Shown here piece after piece: positions 31,762-40,239 of a stretch of 64,000 nucleotides of DNA. Position 1 is the stretch's first letter. The number at the start of each line of letters is the position of its first letter. The notes below the pieces were generated by a model that searched no databases, was not told the origin of the DNA, and saw only the letters and a program-made list of their open reading frames with translations. The translations under genes and the position numbers were made by a program. Source of the stretch: MR-S7 sp000400995 (GTDB lineage: Bacteria > Pseudomonadota > Gammaproteobacteria > Burkholderiales > Burkholderiaceae_C); assembly GCF_045291395.1 (NCBI RefSeq), contig NZ_CP152342.1, positions 3,844,001 through 3,908,000 of the forward strand, in the 5' to 3' direction.

Positions 31762-33564
31762 ATGTCCACGCCGCACCGACTGTTTCGCACACTGCTCCAG
31801 ATCTGCGCTGTGCCGCTTCTGCTGGGGCTGGCCCATGCCGCCGCGCTGGCACAAACTGTCAATTGGGTCAGCTGGACGGCGCCGAGCGCCCCCCAGTACC
31901 CCAACAGCTATGCGCCGCAGGGCTACACCTACCGGGACGGCGTCAGCGGATCGCTGCTTCTGGCGGACAACGCAACCGTCGTGAACACCACCCTGACAGG
32001 TGAAGTCATCAATTTCAGCTGCTTTGGCAACACCATCAGTGACTGCCCACCGGGCTATTGGCGGAATGAGGGTGGATGGAGCGGCTCTGCCCCTGCCAAC
32101 ACCTTCACCAGCACCAACGTTCCGGCCTTGCCCACCAATGCCAACATGCTTGCGATGGCCGGGTATGTGCCCGCAGTGGCCCGGCATACGCTGACTTTCG
32201 ACCGGCCCGTTACCAACATCGTGATGACCATCTTCTCCCTGGGCGGGACTCCCGGTAACTCGGCTTACAAATTCGACCAGGACTTCACCCTGCTGAGCCA
32301 GGATACGCGGTGCACAGGCCATCTCACCGATGCCGCACCATTGTTCCGCTGCATGACAGTGCATGGTCGCACCCTGACTGGCCGTGAAGGCATGGGAACC
32401 CTGCAGTTCACGGGCACCTTCACGTCCATCTCCTGGGAGGTGACGGTGCCCGAGGTCTACAGCGGCTTCAACATCGGCGTCACCTCCGCATCGTTCACCG
32501 CCCAGTCCGCGCTGACATTGACTGCCAGCGCATCGCACATTCCCGTGGCCAGCGGTACGTCTGTGCTCAGCACGAGCGGCGGGTCGGGCGCGGGCGCGGT
32601 TTCCTACACCGTGGTCAGCGGCCCGTGCACCGTCTCCGGCAACACCTTGACGGGCACCAGCGCGGGCACCTGCCGCGTCACGGCCACCAAGGCGGGCGAC
32701 GGCACCCACGCCTCGGCCACCAGCAACACCGTGACCGTGACCGTGGTCAGGCCGCTGTCCGTCACCTACGACGGCAACGGCCAGACCTACGGCGCCGCGC
32801 CCGTGGATTCCGGGGCCTACGACAACGGCAACAGCGTCACGGTGCTGGGGCAGAACTTCCTGCAGCGCAGCGGCTACAGCTTCGGCGGCTGGAACACCGC
32901 CGCCGACGGCAGCGGCACCACCTATGCCGCTGCCGCGACCTTCGCCATCACCGCCAGCACGACGCTGTATGCGCGGTGGCTGAACACCACGTACCACGTC
33001 ACCTACGACGCCAATAGCGCCACCACGGGCACGGCGCCAGCGGCGCAGACCAAGAACGACGGCACCCCGCTGACCCTGGCCACGAACACCGGCGGCCTGG
33101 CGCGCACCGGCTACGCCTTCGCGGGCTGGAACACCGCCGCCGATGGCTCAGGCACCAACTATGCCGCCGGTGCCACGTACACCGACAACGCGGCGCTGGC
33201 GCTTTACGCGCGATGGACGATCAACACCTACTCCGTCACCTACGACGGCAACGGCGCCACCTCGGGCACCGCGCCCTTGGCGCAGGACAAGACCCACGGC
33301 ACACCGCTGACCCTGGCCACCAACGCGGGCAACCTGGCGCGCGCGGGCTATGCCTTCGCGGGCTGGAACACGGCCGCCGACGGCTCGGGCACCGACTACG
33401 CGGCGGGCGGCGCCTACGCCGCCGATGCGGCAGGCACGCTGTACGCCAAATGGCTGGCGGCGGCGCCCGCACCCATCCCGACCCTGTCGCAGTGGGGCCT
33501 GGCCCTGCTGCCGCTACTGCTGGCGGCGGTGGCGGGCCTGAGGACCACCCGGCGCGGCGCTTAA
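31762..33564 (+). CDS. IPTL-CTERM surface protein with InlB B-type repeats
   Basis: The 600-residue product has a signal peptide (about 1-31), a unique N-terminal domain (about 32-250) and a short Ig-like segment (about 270-330). Three InlB B/Listeria-Bacteroides-type repeats follow (from about residue 334, each 79 residues, core YxFxGWNTAADGSGT-YAA and LYA-W). The C-terminal sorting signal has IPTLSQWG at 572-579, a hydrophobic helix and a final TTRRGA. IPTL-CTERM proteins are processed by exosortase H, whose gene lies 2.5 kb downstream. The ATG at 31762 is chosen because it begins the signal peptide; an earlier in-frame ATG lies in the dispersed repeat. Base composition of the first half seems lower in GC than its neighbours. 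Confidence 0.9.
   Translation: MSTPHRLFRTLLQICAVPLLLGLAHAAALAQTVNWVSWTAPSAPQYPNSYAPQGYTYRDGVSGSLLLADNATVVNTTLTGEVINFSCFGNTISDCPPGYWRNEGGWSGSAPANTFTSTNVPALPTNANMLAMAGYVPAVARHTLTFDRPVTNIVMTIFSLGGTPGNSAYKFDQDFTLLSQDTRCTGHLTDAAPLFRCMTVHGRTLTGREGMGTLQFTGTFTSISWEVTVPEVYSGFNIGVTSASFTAQSALTLTASASHIPVASGTSVLSTSGGSGAGAVSYTVVSGPCTVSGNTLTGTSAGTCRVTATKAGDGTHASATSNTVTVTVVRPLSVTYDGNGQTYGAAPVDSGAYDNGNSVTVLGQNFLQRSGYSFGGWNTAADGSGTTYAAAATFAITASTTLYARWLNTTYHVTYDANSATTGTAPAAQTKNDGTPLTLATNTGGLARTGYAFAGWNTAADGSGTNYAAGATYTDNAALALYARWTINTYSVTYDGNGATSGTAPLAQDKTHGTPLTLATNAGNLARAGYAFAGWNTAADGSGTDYAAGGAYAADAAGTLYAKWLAAAPAPIPTLSQWGLALLPLLLAAVAGLRTTRRGA
32761..33471 (+). repeat. Three tandem 237-bp coding repeats (InlB B-type)
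   Basis: The word GTCACCTACGAC recurs at 32761, 32998 and 33235, an exact period of 237 bp (79 codons). The second and third units are closest to each other, and the first is diverged. It encodes the InlB B-type repeats of the IPTL-CTERM protein. Confidence 0.85.
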
Positions 33565-33601
33565 CGGCGGGGCCGCGCGCCCGGCGGTGACAATCCCGGG
33601 C

Positions 33602-34630
33602 ATGACCACGCCTGCCTCCACCCACCCCTACGCCACCCTCACCCCCGACCTGGTGCTGGACGCCCTGGCCAGCATCGGCCTGTACGGCGACGGCCGCCTG
33701 ATGGCGCTGGGCTCGTACGAGAACCGCGTCTACCAGGCGGTGCTGGAGGACGGCAGCCGCGTGGTGGCCAAGTTCTACCGCCCGGGGCGCTGGAGCGACG
33801 CGCAGATCCTCGAAGAACACACCTTCGCGCTGGAACTGGCCGCCGCCGAGGTGCCCGTGGTGGCGCCGCTGGTGGTGCAGCAGCGCACGCTGCACCGCCA
33901 CGGCGGCTTCGCGTTCGCGGCCAGCCCCTGGCGCGGCGGGCGCACGCCGGAGTTGGACGACTTCGACACGCTGGAATGGCTGGGCCGCTTTCTGGCGCGC
34001 ATCCACAACGTGGGCGCGGCGCGGCTGTTTGCGCACCGCCCGGCGCTGGACGTGCAGGCCTTCGGCCGCGAGCCGCGTGACTGGCTGCTGGCCCAGCAGG
34101 TGATCCCGATGGACCAGCAGTCGGCCTGGCGCGCGGCCTGCGACGACGCTCTTGAATTGATAGCTTCCAGCGCTTTAAAAACAGGCGCTGGAGGCCATTT
34201 TGGCTTGAAAGATGCAGTACCCCTGCGCCTGCACGGCGACTGCCACCCCGGCAACGTGCTGTGGACGCCCGTGGACGGCCACGGCGGCGGCCCGCACTTC
34301 GTGGACCTGGACGACGCGCGCACCGGCCCGGCCGTGCAGGATCTGTGGATGCTGCTGTCCGGCGAGCGCCGCCAGCGCACGGCGCAGCTGTCGGCGCTGC
34401 TGGACGGCTACGAGCAGTTGCGCCCGTTCGACCGGCGCGAGCTGGCACTGATCGAGCCGCTGCGCACGCTGCGCCTGATCCACTACAGCGCGTGGCTGGC
34501 GCGGCGCTGGCAGGACCCGATCTTCCCGATCAACTTCCCGTGGTTTGGCAGCAGCGACTACTGGCGCGGTCAGGTGGACATGCTGCACGAGCAGATCGAG
34601 GCGATGCAGGAGGAGCCCCTGCATGCGTGA
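33602..34630 (+). CDS. srkA: SrkA (YihE)-type stress response kinase with embedded repeat
   Basis: The 342-residue product is an APH-like Ser/Thr kinase of the SrkA/YihE family, which in E. coli counteracts stress-induced cell death. Motifs are MALGSYENRVYQ, VVAKFYRPGRWS (ATP Lys), LRLHGDCHPGNVLW (catalytic Asp, Asn) and FVDLDDARTGPAVQDLWML (metal Asp). Between VIPMDQQSAWRAACDDA and LRLHGDCHPGN, about 20 residues (LELIASSALKTGAGGHFG) are encoded by a full copy of dispersed repeat A, inserted in frame without a stop. This lengthens a linker before the catalytic loop. The ATG at 33602 is chosen over a GTG at 33587. Confidence 0.9.
   Translation: MTTPASTHPYATLTPDLVLDALASIGLYGDGRLMALGSYENRVYQAVLEDGSRVVAKFYRPGRWSDAQILEEHTFALELAAAEVPVVAPLVVQQRTLHRHGGFAFAASPWRGGRTPELDDFDTLEWLGRFLARIHNVGAARLFAHRPALDVQAFGREPRDWLLAQQVIPMDQQSAWRAACDDALELIASSALKTGAGGHFGLKDAVPLRLHGDCHPGNVLWTPVDGHGGGPHFVDLDDARTGPAVQDLWMLLSGERRQRTAQLSALLDGYEQLRPFDRRELALIEPLRTLRLIHYSAWLARRWQDPIFPINFPWFGSSDYWRGQVDMLHEQIEAMQEEPLHA
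34153..34203 (+). repeat. Dispersed palindromic repeat A, copy 8, inside srkA coding sequence
   Basis: TTGAATTGATAGCTTCCAGC, then GCTTTAAAAACAGGCGCTGG and AGGCCATTTTGG. It matches the family over its whole length but sits in the reading frame of srkA. The TGA and TAG words of the repeat are out of frame there, so translation continues. Confidence 0.85.
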
Positions 34631-34640
34631 ATGCGGCTGA

Positions 34641-35336
34641 TCAGCGTCCGCCAGCGGCAGACAGGATGCGCACCATCTCCACCTGTCCGCGCCGGCGCGC
34701 GTGCGCCAGCGGGGTGACGCCATCCCGGTCGGCAAGGTTCACGTCGGCGCCTGCGGCCAGCACCTGGCGCACGATGTCCTGGTGCGGAGGGCCGCCGTCG
34801 CTCAGCACGATGGCTTCCAGCAGGCAAGTCCAGCCCAGGCGGTTGACATGGTCCACGGCCACGCCGGCCGCGATCAGCGTGCGCACCGTTTCCACATGGC
34901 CGCGCTCGCAGGCGGGGATGAGGGCGGTGCCGCCGTAGCGGTTGGTGCTCTTCAGGTCGGCGCCGTAGGACAGCGTCATGCGCAGGATTTCCAGGCGGCC
35001 CCGCGCGCCGGCGAGCAGGTAGGGACTGTCGCGCTGGTCGTTCTGCCGGTTCACGTCGGCACCCGCCAGTACCAGCGAACGCGCCACTTCCACATGGTTG
35101 CCCGCCGTGGCCAACAGCAGCGGGGTGCTGCCATGCGCATCGAGCGCATCCACGGGTGCGCCTTGCGCCAGGAAGCGGCGCACGGCACCCGCGTCGCCCT
35201 CCCGGGCTGCATGCAGCAGCGCAGTACCGGCATCGGTGGCGGGCACCTGCGCATGCGGCGCTGCCATGCACGCCAAAGCCAGACCGGCGGCAAAGGCGAT
35301 GCGCCACGCGACGTGGCACATTTGCCTGTCAGCCAT
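34641..35336 (-). CDS. Exported ankyrin-repeat protein of the exosortase H locus
   Basis: The 231-residue product has a signal peptide (about 1-30, ending APHAQ) and five to six ankyrin repeats (from about residue 38), each with the GSTPLLLATAGNHVEVARSL-like helix pair and DVN loops. Ankyrin repeats bind proteins; this one would act in the periplasm or outside. It starts inside the 3' end of the membrane protein gene (8-bp overlap) and is the last gene of the leftward xrtH group. The ATG at 35336 is preferred over an earlier ATG because it places the signal peptide at the N-terminus. Confidence 0.85.
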   Translation of the reverse strand: MADRQMCHVAWRIAFAAGLALACMAAPHAQVPATDAGTALLHAAREGDAGAVRRFLAQGAPVDALDAHGSTPLLLATAGNHVEVARSLVLAGADVNRQNDQRDSPYLLAGARGRLEILRMTLSYGADLKSTNRYGGTALIPACERGHVETVRTLIAAGVAVDHVNRLGWTCLLEAIVLSDGGPPHQDIVRQVLAAGADVNLADRDGVTPLAHARRRGQVEMVRILSAAGGR

Positions 35337-36027
35337 TCGCACCTTCGCTGGCGCCAGACTGCTTCTTGGCTTCGAGCGACTGCTTCCAACCATGCACAAT
35401 CACGTCGTTGAAGAACTTGCGGTCGAGCCACAGCCAGATCAGCACGGGCATGAGAGCGGGCAGAACCAGCGTGGCGACCTGGGAGCCGAAAACGATGGCT
35501 TCGATCTGCCAGGGGTCCACCCGTAGCGCGCGGGTGTCGTACTGAGCGCCCGCAGCCAGATTCATGAGGACGAACATCACCAAGCTGAATGTTTGGGTCG
35601 GCAACAGCAATGCGTATCCAGCCAGTGCCCGCTGGACAAGGCCCGGCCTGCGCATGATGGCCCACGACGACAGCAGCAGCGCCAGGAGAATGGGAAAGCC
35701 GTAGGCTAGGCGACCGGGGTCCGCCGGAAGGATGGCTGCGGCCTTGCGACCGCCGCTATTGGGAATAACCACTTCTACGGCCGTCTTCACCAGCATCTGG
35801 CCCGGCTGCACGTCCACCGACCGCACCCACATGGGCGCCGTCTGGTTGAGAACGATGTCAGAGAGAACCGCCACGGGGTAGCTCAGCCATGGAGACACCT
35901 GTGTCCATAGCGCCATCAGCGCGATGGTGGTGGCCACGGAAAACACCATGAAGCGCGTCAGCACGGCCCGGCCGTGGCTCGATGCTTCCTTGGAAGCGGG
36001 CTGCGCCTGAACCGGCCCCGTGCTCAT
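35329..36027 (-). CDS. Exosortase H-associated membrane protein
   Basis: A 232-residue inner-membrane protein with a hydrophobic segment near 25-45 and three more at about 110-205, separated by a periplasmic region (about 60-105). Its start overlaps the xrtH stop in ATGA. The arrangement matches the membrane protein usually encoded beside exosortase H; assignment is by context and topology, as no catalytic motif is present. Its role is probably to assist processing of IPTL-CTERM substrates. Confidence 0.75.
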   Translation of the reverse strand: MSTGPVQAQPASKEASSHGRAVLTRFMVFSVATTIALMALWTQVSPWLSYPVAVLSDIVLNQTAPMWVRSVDVQPGQMLVKTAVEVVIPNSGGRKAAAILPADPGRLAYGFPILLALLLSSWAIMRRPGLVQRALAGYALLLPTQTFSLVMFVLMNLAAGAQYDTRALRVDPWQIEAIVFGSQVATLVLPALMPVLIWLWLDRKFFNDVIVHGWKQSLEAKKQSGASEGANG

Positions 36028-36569
36028 GCAACCGCCCCTTGCAGCGAGGGCGGCGGTGGCTCGTCAGGCGGGGTGCCATTGTCTTGCGGCGAACCTTTGG
36101 CAACCGCGCGCACCCAGAGCAGCCAGACGATGAGCACATCCAGCATGATCAAGCCCTGCCAGAGGTATTCGTGCGCGAAGTCGAAGAGCGGCTTGCTCCA
36201 CTGCCCGATATAAAACAGGCTGATCACACGCACCACGTTGAGCGCCTGCACGGCGGCGAATCCAGCGACCAGCCCCACCAGCTTATGGCGCCATCCCGCG
36301 GGGAATGCCATCACAGCGGCAAAAAGCACGATACATGCCTCGATGCCGTTGCAGCCCGCCTCGATGGAGACACCGAAGCCCGTCACCGTGTTCCAAAGCA
36401 CCTTGCCCTGCGCGGCGGCGGTGCTGTCGAACCACATCACCAGGGTGGCACACACCTTTGCGAGCAGAGTCGTCCACGGCACCACGAAGTGCTGCTGCAC
36501 CCAGTTCAGCATATTGAGGCCGAACAGGGTGAACTGGAGGGTGAGGAAAAGCAGGAAGAAGCGCAGCAT
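36024..36569 (-). CDS. xrtH: Exosortase H (IPTL-CTERM-specific)
   Basis: A 181-residue polytopic inner-membrane cysteine protease/transpeptidase. The exosortase triad is visible: Cys73 in EAGCNGIEACI, Arg114 in NVVRVISLFYIG and His133 in FDFAHEYLWQG. The short form with this spacing is typical of XrtH, which recognises IPTLxxWG C-terminal signals. A substrate with IPTLSQWG is encoded at 31762-33564. It begins 42 bp after the htpG stop and is followed by the associated membrane protein and the ankyrin protein. Base composition looks somewhat lower in GC than in htpG. Confidence 0.9.
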   Translation of the reverse strand: MLRFFLLFLTLQFTLFGLNMLNWVQQHFVVPWTTLLAKVCATLVMWFDSTAAAQGKVLWNTVTGFGVSIEAGCNGIEACIVLFAAVMAFPAGWRHKLVGLVAGFAAVQALNVVRVISLFYIGQWSKPLFDFAHEYLWQGLIMLDVLIVWLLWVRAVAKGSPQDNGTPPDEPPPPSLQGAVA

Positions 36570-36611
36570 GGCCAGAATTATCTACAAACACGCCTGCTGC
36601 GCCTTCTCTAG

Positions 36612-38576
36612 TTACACCAGCAGCGCGTTCACGCGCTTCACGTAGGCCGCCGGGTCGTCGGGCAGGCCGCCTTCGGCCAGCAGCGCCTGGTCGAACAGGA
36701 TGTGCGCCAGATCGTGGAAATGTACGCTGCCATCGAGCTGCTTGACCAGCGGATGCTCGGGGTTCACTTCGAGCACGGGCTTGGAATCCGGCGCGCTCTG
36801 GCCTGCCTGCTTCAGGAGGCGGGCGAGCTGCGTGCTCATGCCGCCGTCCTGCACCACCAGGCAGGCGGGCGAGTCGACCAGGCGCGTGGTAACGCGCACG
36901 TCCTCGGCCTTGTCTTTGAGGGCTTCTTTCAGCTTGGCGAGCACGGGCTTGAAGGTTTCTGCGGCTTCTTCGGCCGCCTTCTTCTCGGCTTCGTCCTGCA
37001 GCTTGCCCAAGTCCACCGCCCCCTTGGCGACGGACTGCAGCGGCGTGCCGTCGAAGTCCTGCAGATAGCCCAGCGCCCACTCGTCCACGCGGTCGGCCAT
37101 GAGCAGCACCTCGATGCCCTTCTTCTTGAAGACTTCGAGCTGCGGGCTGTTCTTGGCCGCCGCCAGCGTGTCGGCGGTGATGTAGTAGATGGCGTCCTGG
37201 CCTTCCTTCATGCGGGCCTTGTAGTCGGCCAGGCCGACACTCGGCGTATCGCTCTGCGTGGAGGCGAAGCGCAGCAGCTTGGCGATGCGCTCGCGGTTGG
37301 CGAAGTCCTCGCCCAGGCCCTCTTTCAGCACGGCGCCGAACTCGTTGTAGAACTGCGTGTACTTGCCTTCCTTGGCCTTGTCTTCCTCGCTCACCACGTC
37401 GGTCACGCCGTCGGCATCGGTGGCCGATTCATGCTTGTCGTGCTTGGCCAAGTCTTCCAGCATGCCGAGCACGCGTTTGACCGAGCCATCGCGGATCAGC
37501 CGCACGTCGCGGCTTTCCTGCAGCAGCTCGCGGCTCACGTTGAGCGGTAGGTCGTTGGAGTCGATCACGCCCTTGACGAAGCGCAGGTAGCTGGGCATCA
37601 GCGCCTCGGCGTCGTCCATGATGAACACGCGCTTCACGTAGAGCTTCACACCCGCCTTCTTGTCGCGGTTCCACAGGTCGAACGGCGCCTTGGCGGGGAT
37701 ATACAGGAGCTGCGTGTACTCGGTGTTGCCCTCGACGCGGTTGTGGCTCCAGCTCAAAGGGTTCTCGAAGTCGTGGCTGATCGACTTGTAGAAGTCCTGG
37801 TACTGCTCGGGCGTGATGTCCTTCTTGGGGCGCGTCCACAGGGCGCTGGCCTTGTTGACGGTTTCCCACTCGCCGGTCTTGACCATCTCGCCGGGGTCGC
37901 CTTCCTTCTCGCCCTCCTTCCATTCCTCTTTTTCCATGAGGATGGGCAGGCTGATGTGGTCGGAATACTTGCCGATGATCTGCTTGAGCTTCCAGGCGTT
38001 GAGGTATTCCTCGGCGTCCTCGCGCAGGTGCAGGATCACGCTGGTGCCGCGCGCCGCGCGCTCGATCTGCTCCACGTCGAAGTCGCCCGCGCCGCCGCTC
38101 GTCCAGCGCACGCCCTCGCTGGCCGGCAGGCCCGCGCGGCGGCTCTCCACGGTGATCTTGTCGGCCACGATGAAGCCCGAGTAGAAGCCCACGCCGAACT
38201 GGCCGATGAGCTGGCCCTGCTCGCTGGCCGTGGCCTTCTGGTCGCCCGTCAGGCGGCTCATGAAGTCCTTGGTGCCGCTCTTGGCGATGGTGCCCAGGTG
38301 GTCGATGGCCTCCTGCTGGCTCATGCCGATGCCGTTGTCGGTGATGGTCAGGGTGCGCGCGGCCTTGTCGAAGGCGATGCGCACTTCGAGGTTGGGCTGG
38401 TCTTCGTAGAGAGCGCTGTCGTTCAGCGCCTCGAAGCGCAGCTTGTCACAGGCGTCGGAGGCGTTGGAGACCAGCTCGCGCAGGAAGATCTCCTTGTTGG
38501 AATACAGCGAGTGCGTGACGAGGTGCAGCAGCTGCGCGACCTCGGCCTGGAAGGAATGGTGTTGCTTGTTGCTCAT
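36612..38576 (-). CDS. htpG: Molecular chaperone HtpG (Hsp90)
   Basis: The 654-residue cytosolic Hsp90 chaperone starts MSNKQHHSFQAEV. The N-terminal GHKL ATPase domain has ELVSNASDACDKLRF, DNGIGM and GQFGVGFYSGF; the middle domain includes the Arg-containing region of the catalytic loop (NVSRELLQES). A C-terminal dimerisation domain follows. The true start is ATG 38576; the frame upstream is repeat-free spacer with a sigma-32-like promoter. The downstream xrtH gene is only 42 bp away, so it may be partly co-transcribed. Confidence 0.97.
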   Translation of the reverse strand: MSNKQHHSFQAEVAQLLHLVTHSLYSNKEIFLRELVSNASDACDKLRFEALNDSALYEDQPNLEVRIAFDKAARTLTITDNGIGMSQQEAIDHLGTIAKSGTKDFMSRLTGDQKATASEQGQLIGQFGVGFYSGFIVADKITVESRRAGLPASEGVRWTSGGAGDFDVEQIERAARGTSVILHLREDAEEYLNAWKLKQIIGKYSDHISLPILMEKEEWKEGEKEGDPGEMVKTGEWETVNKASALWTRPKKDITPEQYQDFYKSISHDFENPLSWSHNRVEGNTEYTQLLYIPAKAPFDLWNRDKKAGVKLYVKRVFIMDDAEALMPSYLRFVKGVIDSNDLPLNVSRELLQESRDVRLIRDGSVKRVLGMLEDLAKHDKHESATDADGVTDVVSEEDKAKEGKYTQFYNEFGAVLKEGLGEDFANRERIAKLLRFASTQSDTPSVGLADYKARMKEGQDAIYYITADTLAAAKNSPQLEVFKKKGIEVLLMADRVDEWALGYLQDFDGTPLQSVAKGAVDLGKLQDEAEKKAAEEAAETFKPVLAKLKEALKDKAEDVRVTTRLVDSPACLVVQDGGMSTQLARLLKQAGQSAPDSKPVLEVNPEHPLVKQLDGSVHFHDLAHILFDQALLAEGGLPDDPAAYVKRVNALLV

Positions 38577-38642
38577 GCGTGTGCGGGCAAAAACGGAGGG
38601 TTGAAACGGATGGCCGGCCGCCTGCGGCCGGTTCGCCGCTGC

Positions 38643-38670
38643 ACTTGGGGGCGCAGCGGCGCGATTCAAG
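38643..38670 (-). promoter_or_regulatory. Sigma-32-like heat-shock promoter of htpG
   Basis: On the minus strand CTTGAAT (38670-38664) and CCCCAAGT (38650-38643) are separated by 13 bases. This is close to the heat-shock consensus CTTGAAA-N13-CCCCATNT. The -10 element ends 66 bp before the htpG start codon. Confidence 0.7.
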
Positions 38671-38715
38671 AGCCTGCGATTATTGCCTGCACGGGGCGCC
38701 CGCAGGGGACGGCGG

Positions 38716-40239
38716 TCAGGCCCTGGCCCACGCCTGCCCGACATCCGGGCTCAGCTTGTGCTTCTGGATGCGTTGGCTGGGCGTGAGGTCGAAGCGCTCG
38801 ATGGCCGCGTAGTAGCGCGGCAGCTGGAACGCGGCCAGCCGGGGCCTGGCCCACTGCACGAGCTCGCTCCAGTCCACCGCCTGGCCCGCGTTGAACTTGA
38901 CGTACAGGAAGATCTCCTGCTCGCCCACCGCGCCTTTGACGCCCATGGCGGCCGAGGCCTCGATGCACGGGTGTTCGGCGAACACGCGCTCCACCTCCCA
39001 GGCCGAGACGTTCTCGCCGCGCACGCGCATGCTGTCCGAGGAGCGGCCGATGAAGTACAGGTCACCGTCGGCGTCCTGGCGCGCCATGTCGCCCGTGTAC
39101 AGGCGGCCATTGCGCAGCGCCTTGGCCGTGGCCTCGGGATTGTCCAGGTAGCCGGGCAGGAAGGCGCCTTCGAGGTCGCTCTCCAGCACGATCTGACCCG
39201 CGGCGCCCACGGGCACGGGCTGGTCGTTCTCGTCCAGCAGCTGCAGGCGGATCCAGGGCAGCGGCTTGCCGATGGAGCCGGGCTTGCCGCTGCCGTTGAG
39301 CGTGGCGAAGCTGGAGCATTCGGTCATGCCGTAGCACTCGCGCAGCTCGCAGCCCAGGCGCTCGCGGATGGGCTGCCAATTGCTCGCGGCCACGCCCGCG
39401 CCCCAGGCCGTGGGGATGCGCGCGCCGGGCGGAATGCTGCTGGCGGGCATCTGCATGAGGATGTCGAGCACACCGCCCAGGTAGTGCAGATGCGTGGCGC
39501 GGCTGTCCTGCCACTGCTGCCAGAACTGGCTGGCCGAGAAGCGGTCCACCACCAGCAACGTGGCCTTGGCGAGGAAGGGCACCAGCAGCATCTGCGCGCC
39601 GCCGATATGGCACAGCGGCTCCCACAGGAATGCGCGGTCGCCGTCGCGAATGTTCGCCACGAGCAACGCCGCCTCGGTGGCGATGCGCATCATGCGGTGC
39701 GTGAAGACCACGCCCTTGGGCGCGCCCGTGGTGCCCGAGGTGTAGATCAGGCACAGCATGTCGCCGCCCTGGCTGGGCACGTGCTCCAGCGGTCCGGCCG
39801 CCGAAAGATCGACCTGCGCCAGGTTGGCGATGGCGACGCCGGGCAGCGGCTGCTCGCGCACCAGCGGCTCGAATTCGCCGTCCACCACCGCCAGCCGGGG
39901 CCTGGCGTGCTCGAAGAGGTAGCGCAGGCCCGCGCTGCGCAGCCGCGTATTGATCGGCACCCAGGTCAGGCCCGAGAGCACCAGGGCATAGATCAGCGCG
40001 ATGTGCTGGACGGAGTTGTTCAGCATGACCGCCACGCGGTCGCCCTGCACCAGCCCCTGGGCGCGCAGCCACTGCTGGAAGGCCGCCACGTCGGCACGCA
40101 GCTGCGCGCGCGAAAGCGGCTGGCCCTCGTATTCGATGGGCGCATGCGGGTCGTTCCCCGCCAGGCCGGCGTACAGCAGCGGCGCCACGTCGAGCTGGTC
40201 GTTCTCGACGCGCTGGGGAAGGTATGGAGAGCGGGACAT
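38716..40239 (-). CDS. AMP-forming acyl-CoA ligase (ANL superfamily)
   Basis: The 507-residue product has the ATP-binding P-loop LIYTSGTTGAPKG, the motif CYGMTECSS, the hinge motif GRLYTGDMARQDADGDLYFIGRSSDSMRVRG in order, and the C-terminal catalytic Lys region TPSQRIQKHKLS. It activates a carboxylic acid to its CoA thioester; the overall look is of CaiC-type or medium-chain ligases, but the substrate is not readable. Its ATG overlaps the stop of the permease gene (TAATG). It is the last gene of the transporter-hydratase operon, so it probably activates the imported compound. Confidence 0.9.
   Translation of the reverse strand: MSRSPYLPQRVENDQLDVAPLLYAGLAGNDPHAPIEYEGQPLSRAQLRADVAAFQQWLRAQGLVQGDRVAVMLNNSVQHIALIYALVLSGLTWVPINTRLRSAGLRYLFEHARPRLAVVDGEFEPLVREQPLPGVAIANLAQVDLSAAGPLEHVPSQGGDMLCLIYTSGTTGAPKGVVFTHRMMRIATEAALLVANIRDGDRAFLWEPLCHIGGAQMLLVPFLAKATLLVVDRFSASQFWQQWQDSRATHLHYLGGVLDILMQMPASSIPPGARIPTAWGAGVAASNWQPIRERLGCELRECYGMTECSSFATLNGSGKPGSIGKPLPWIRLQLLDENDQPVPVGAAGQIVLESDLEGAFLPGYLDNPEATAKALRNGRLYTGDMARQDADGDLYFIGRSSDSMRVRGENVSAWEVERVFAEHPCIEASAAMGVKGAVGEQEIFLYVKFNAGQAVDWSELVQWARPRLAAFQLPRYYAAIERFDLTPSQRIQKHKLSPDVGQAWARA

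Noticed and set aside
32761..33471. CRISPR-like periodic repeats
   Set aside because: The 237-bp period is in frame within a protein and encodes InlB B-type repeats; there are no short direct repeats with unique spacers anywhere in the window.
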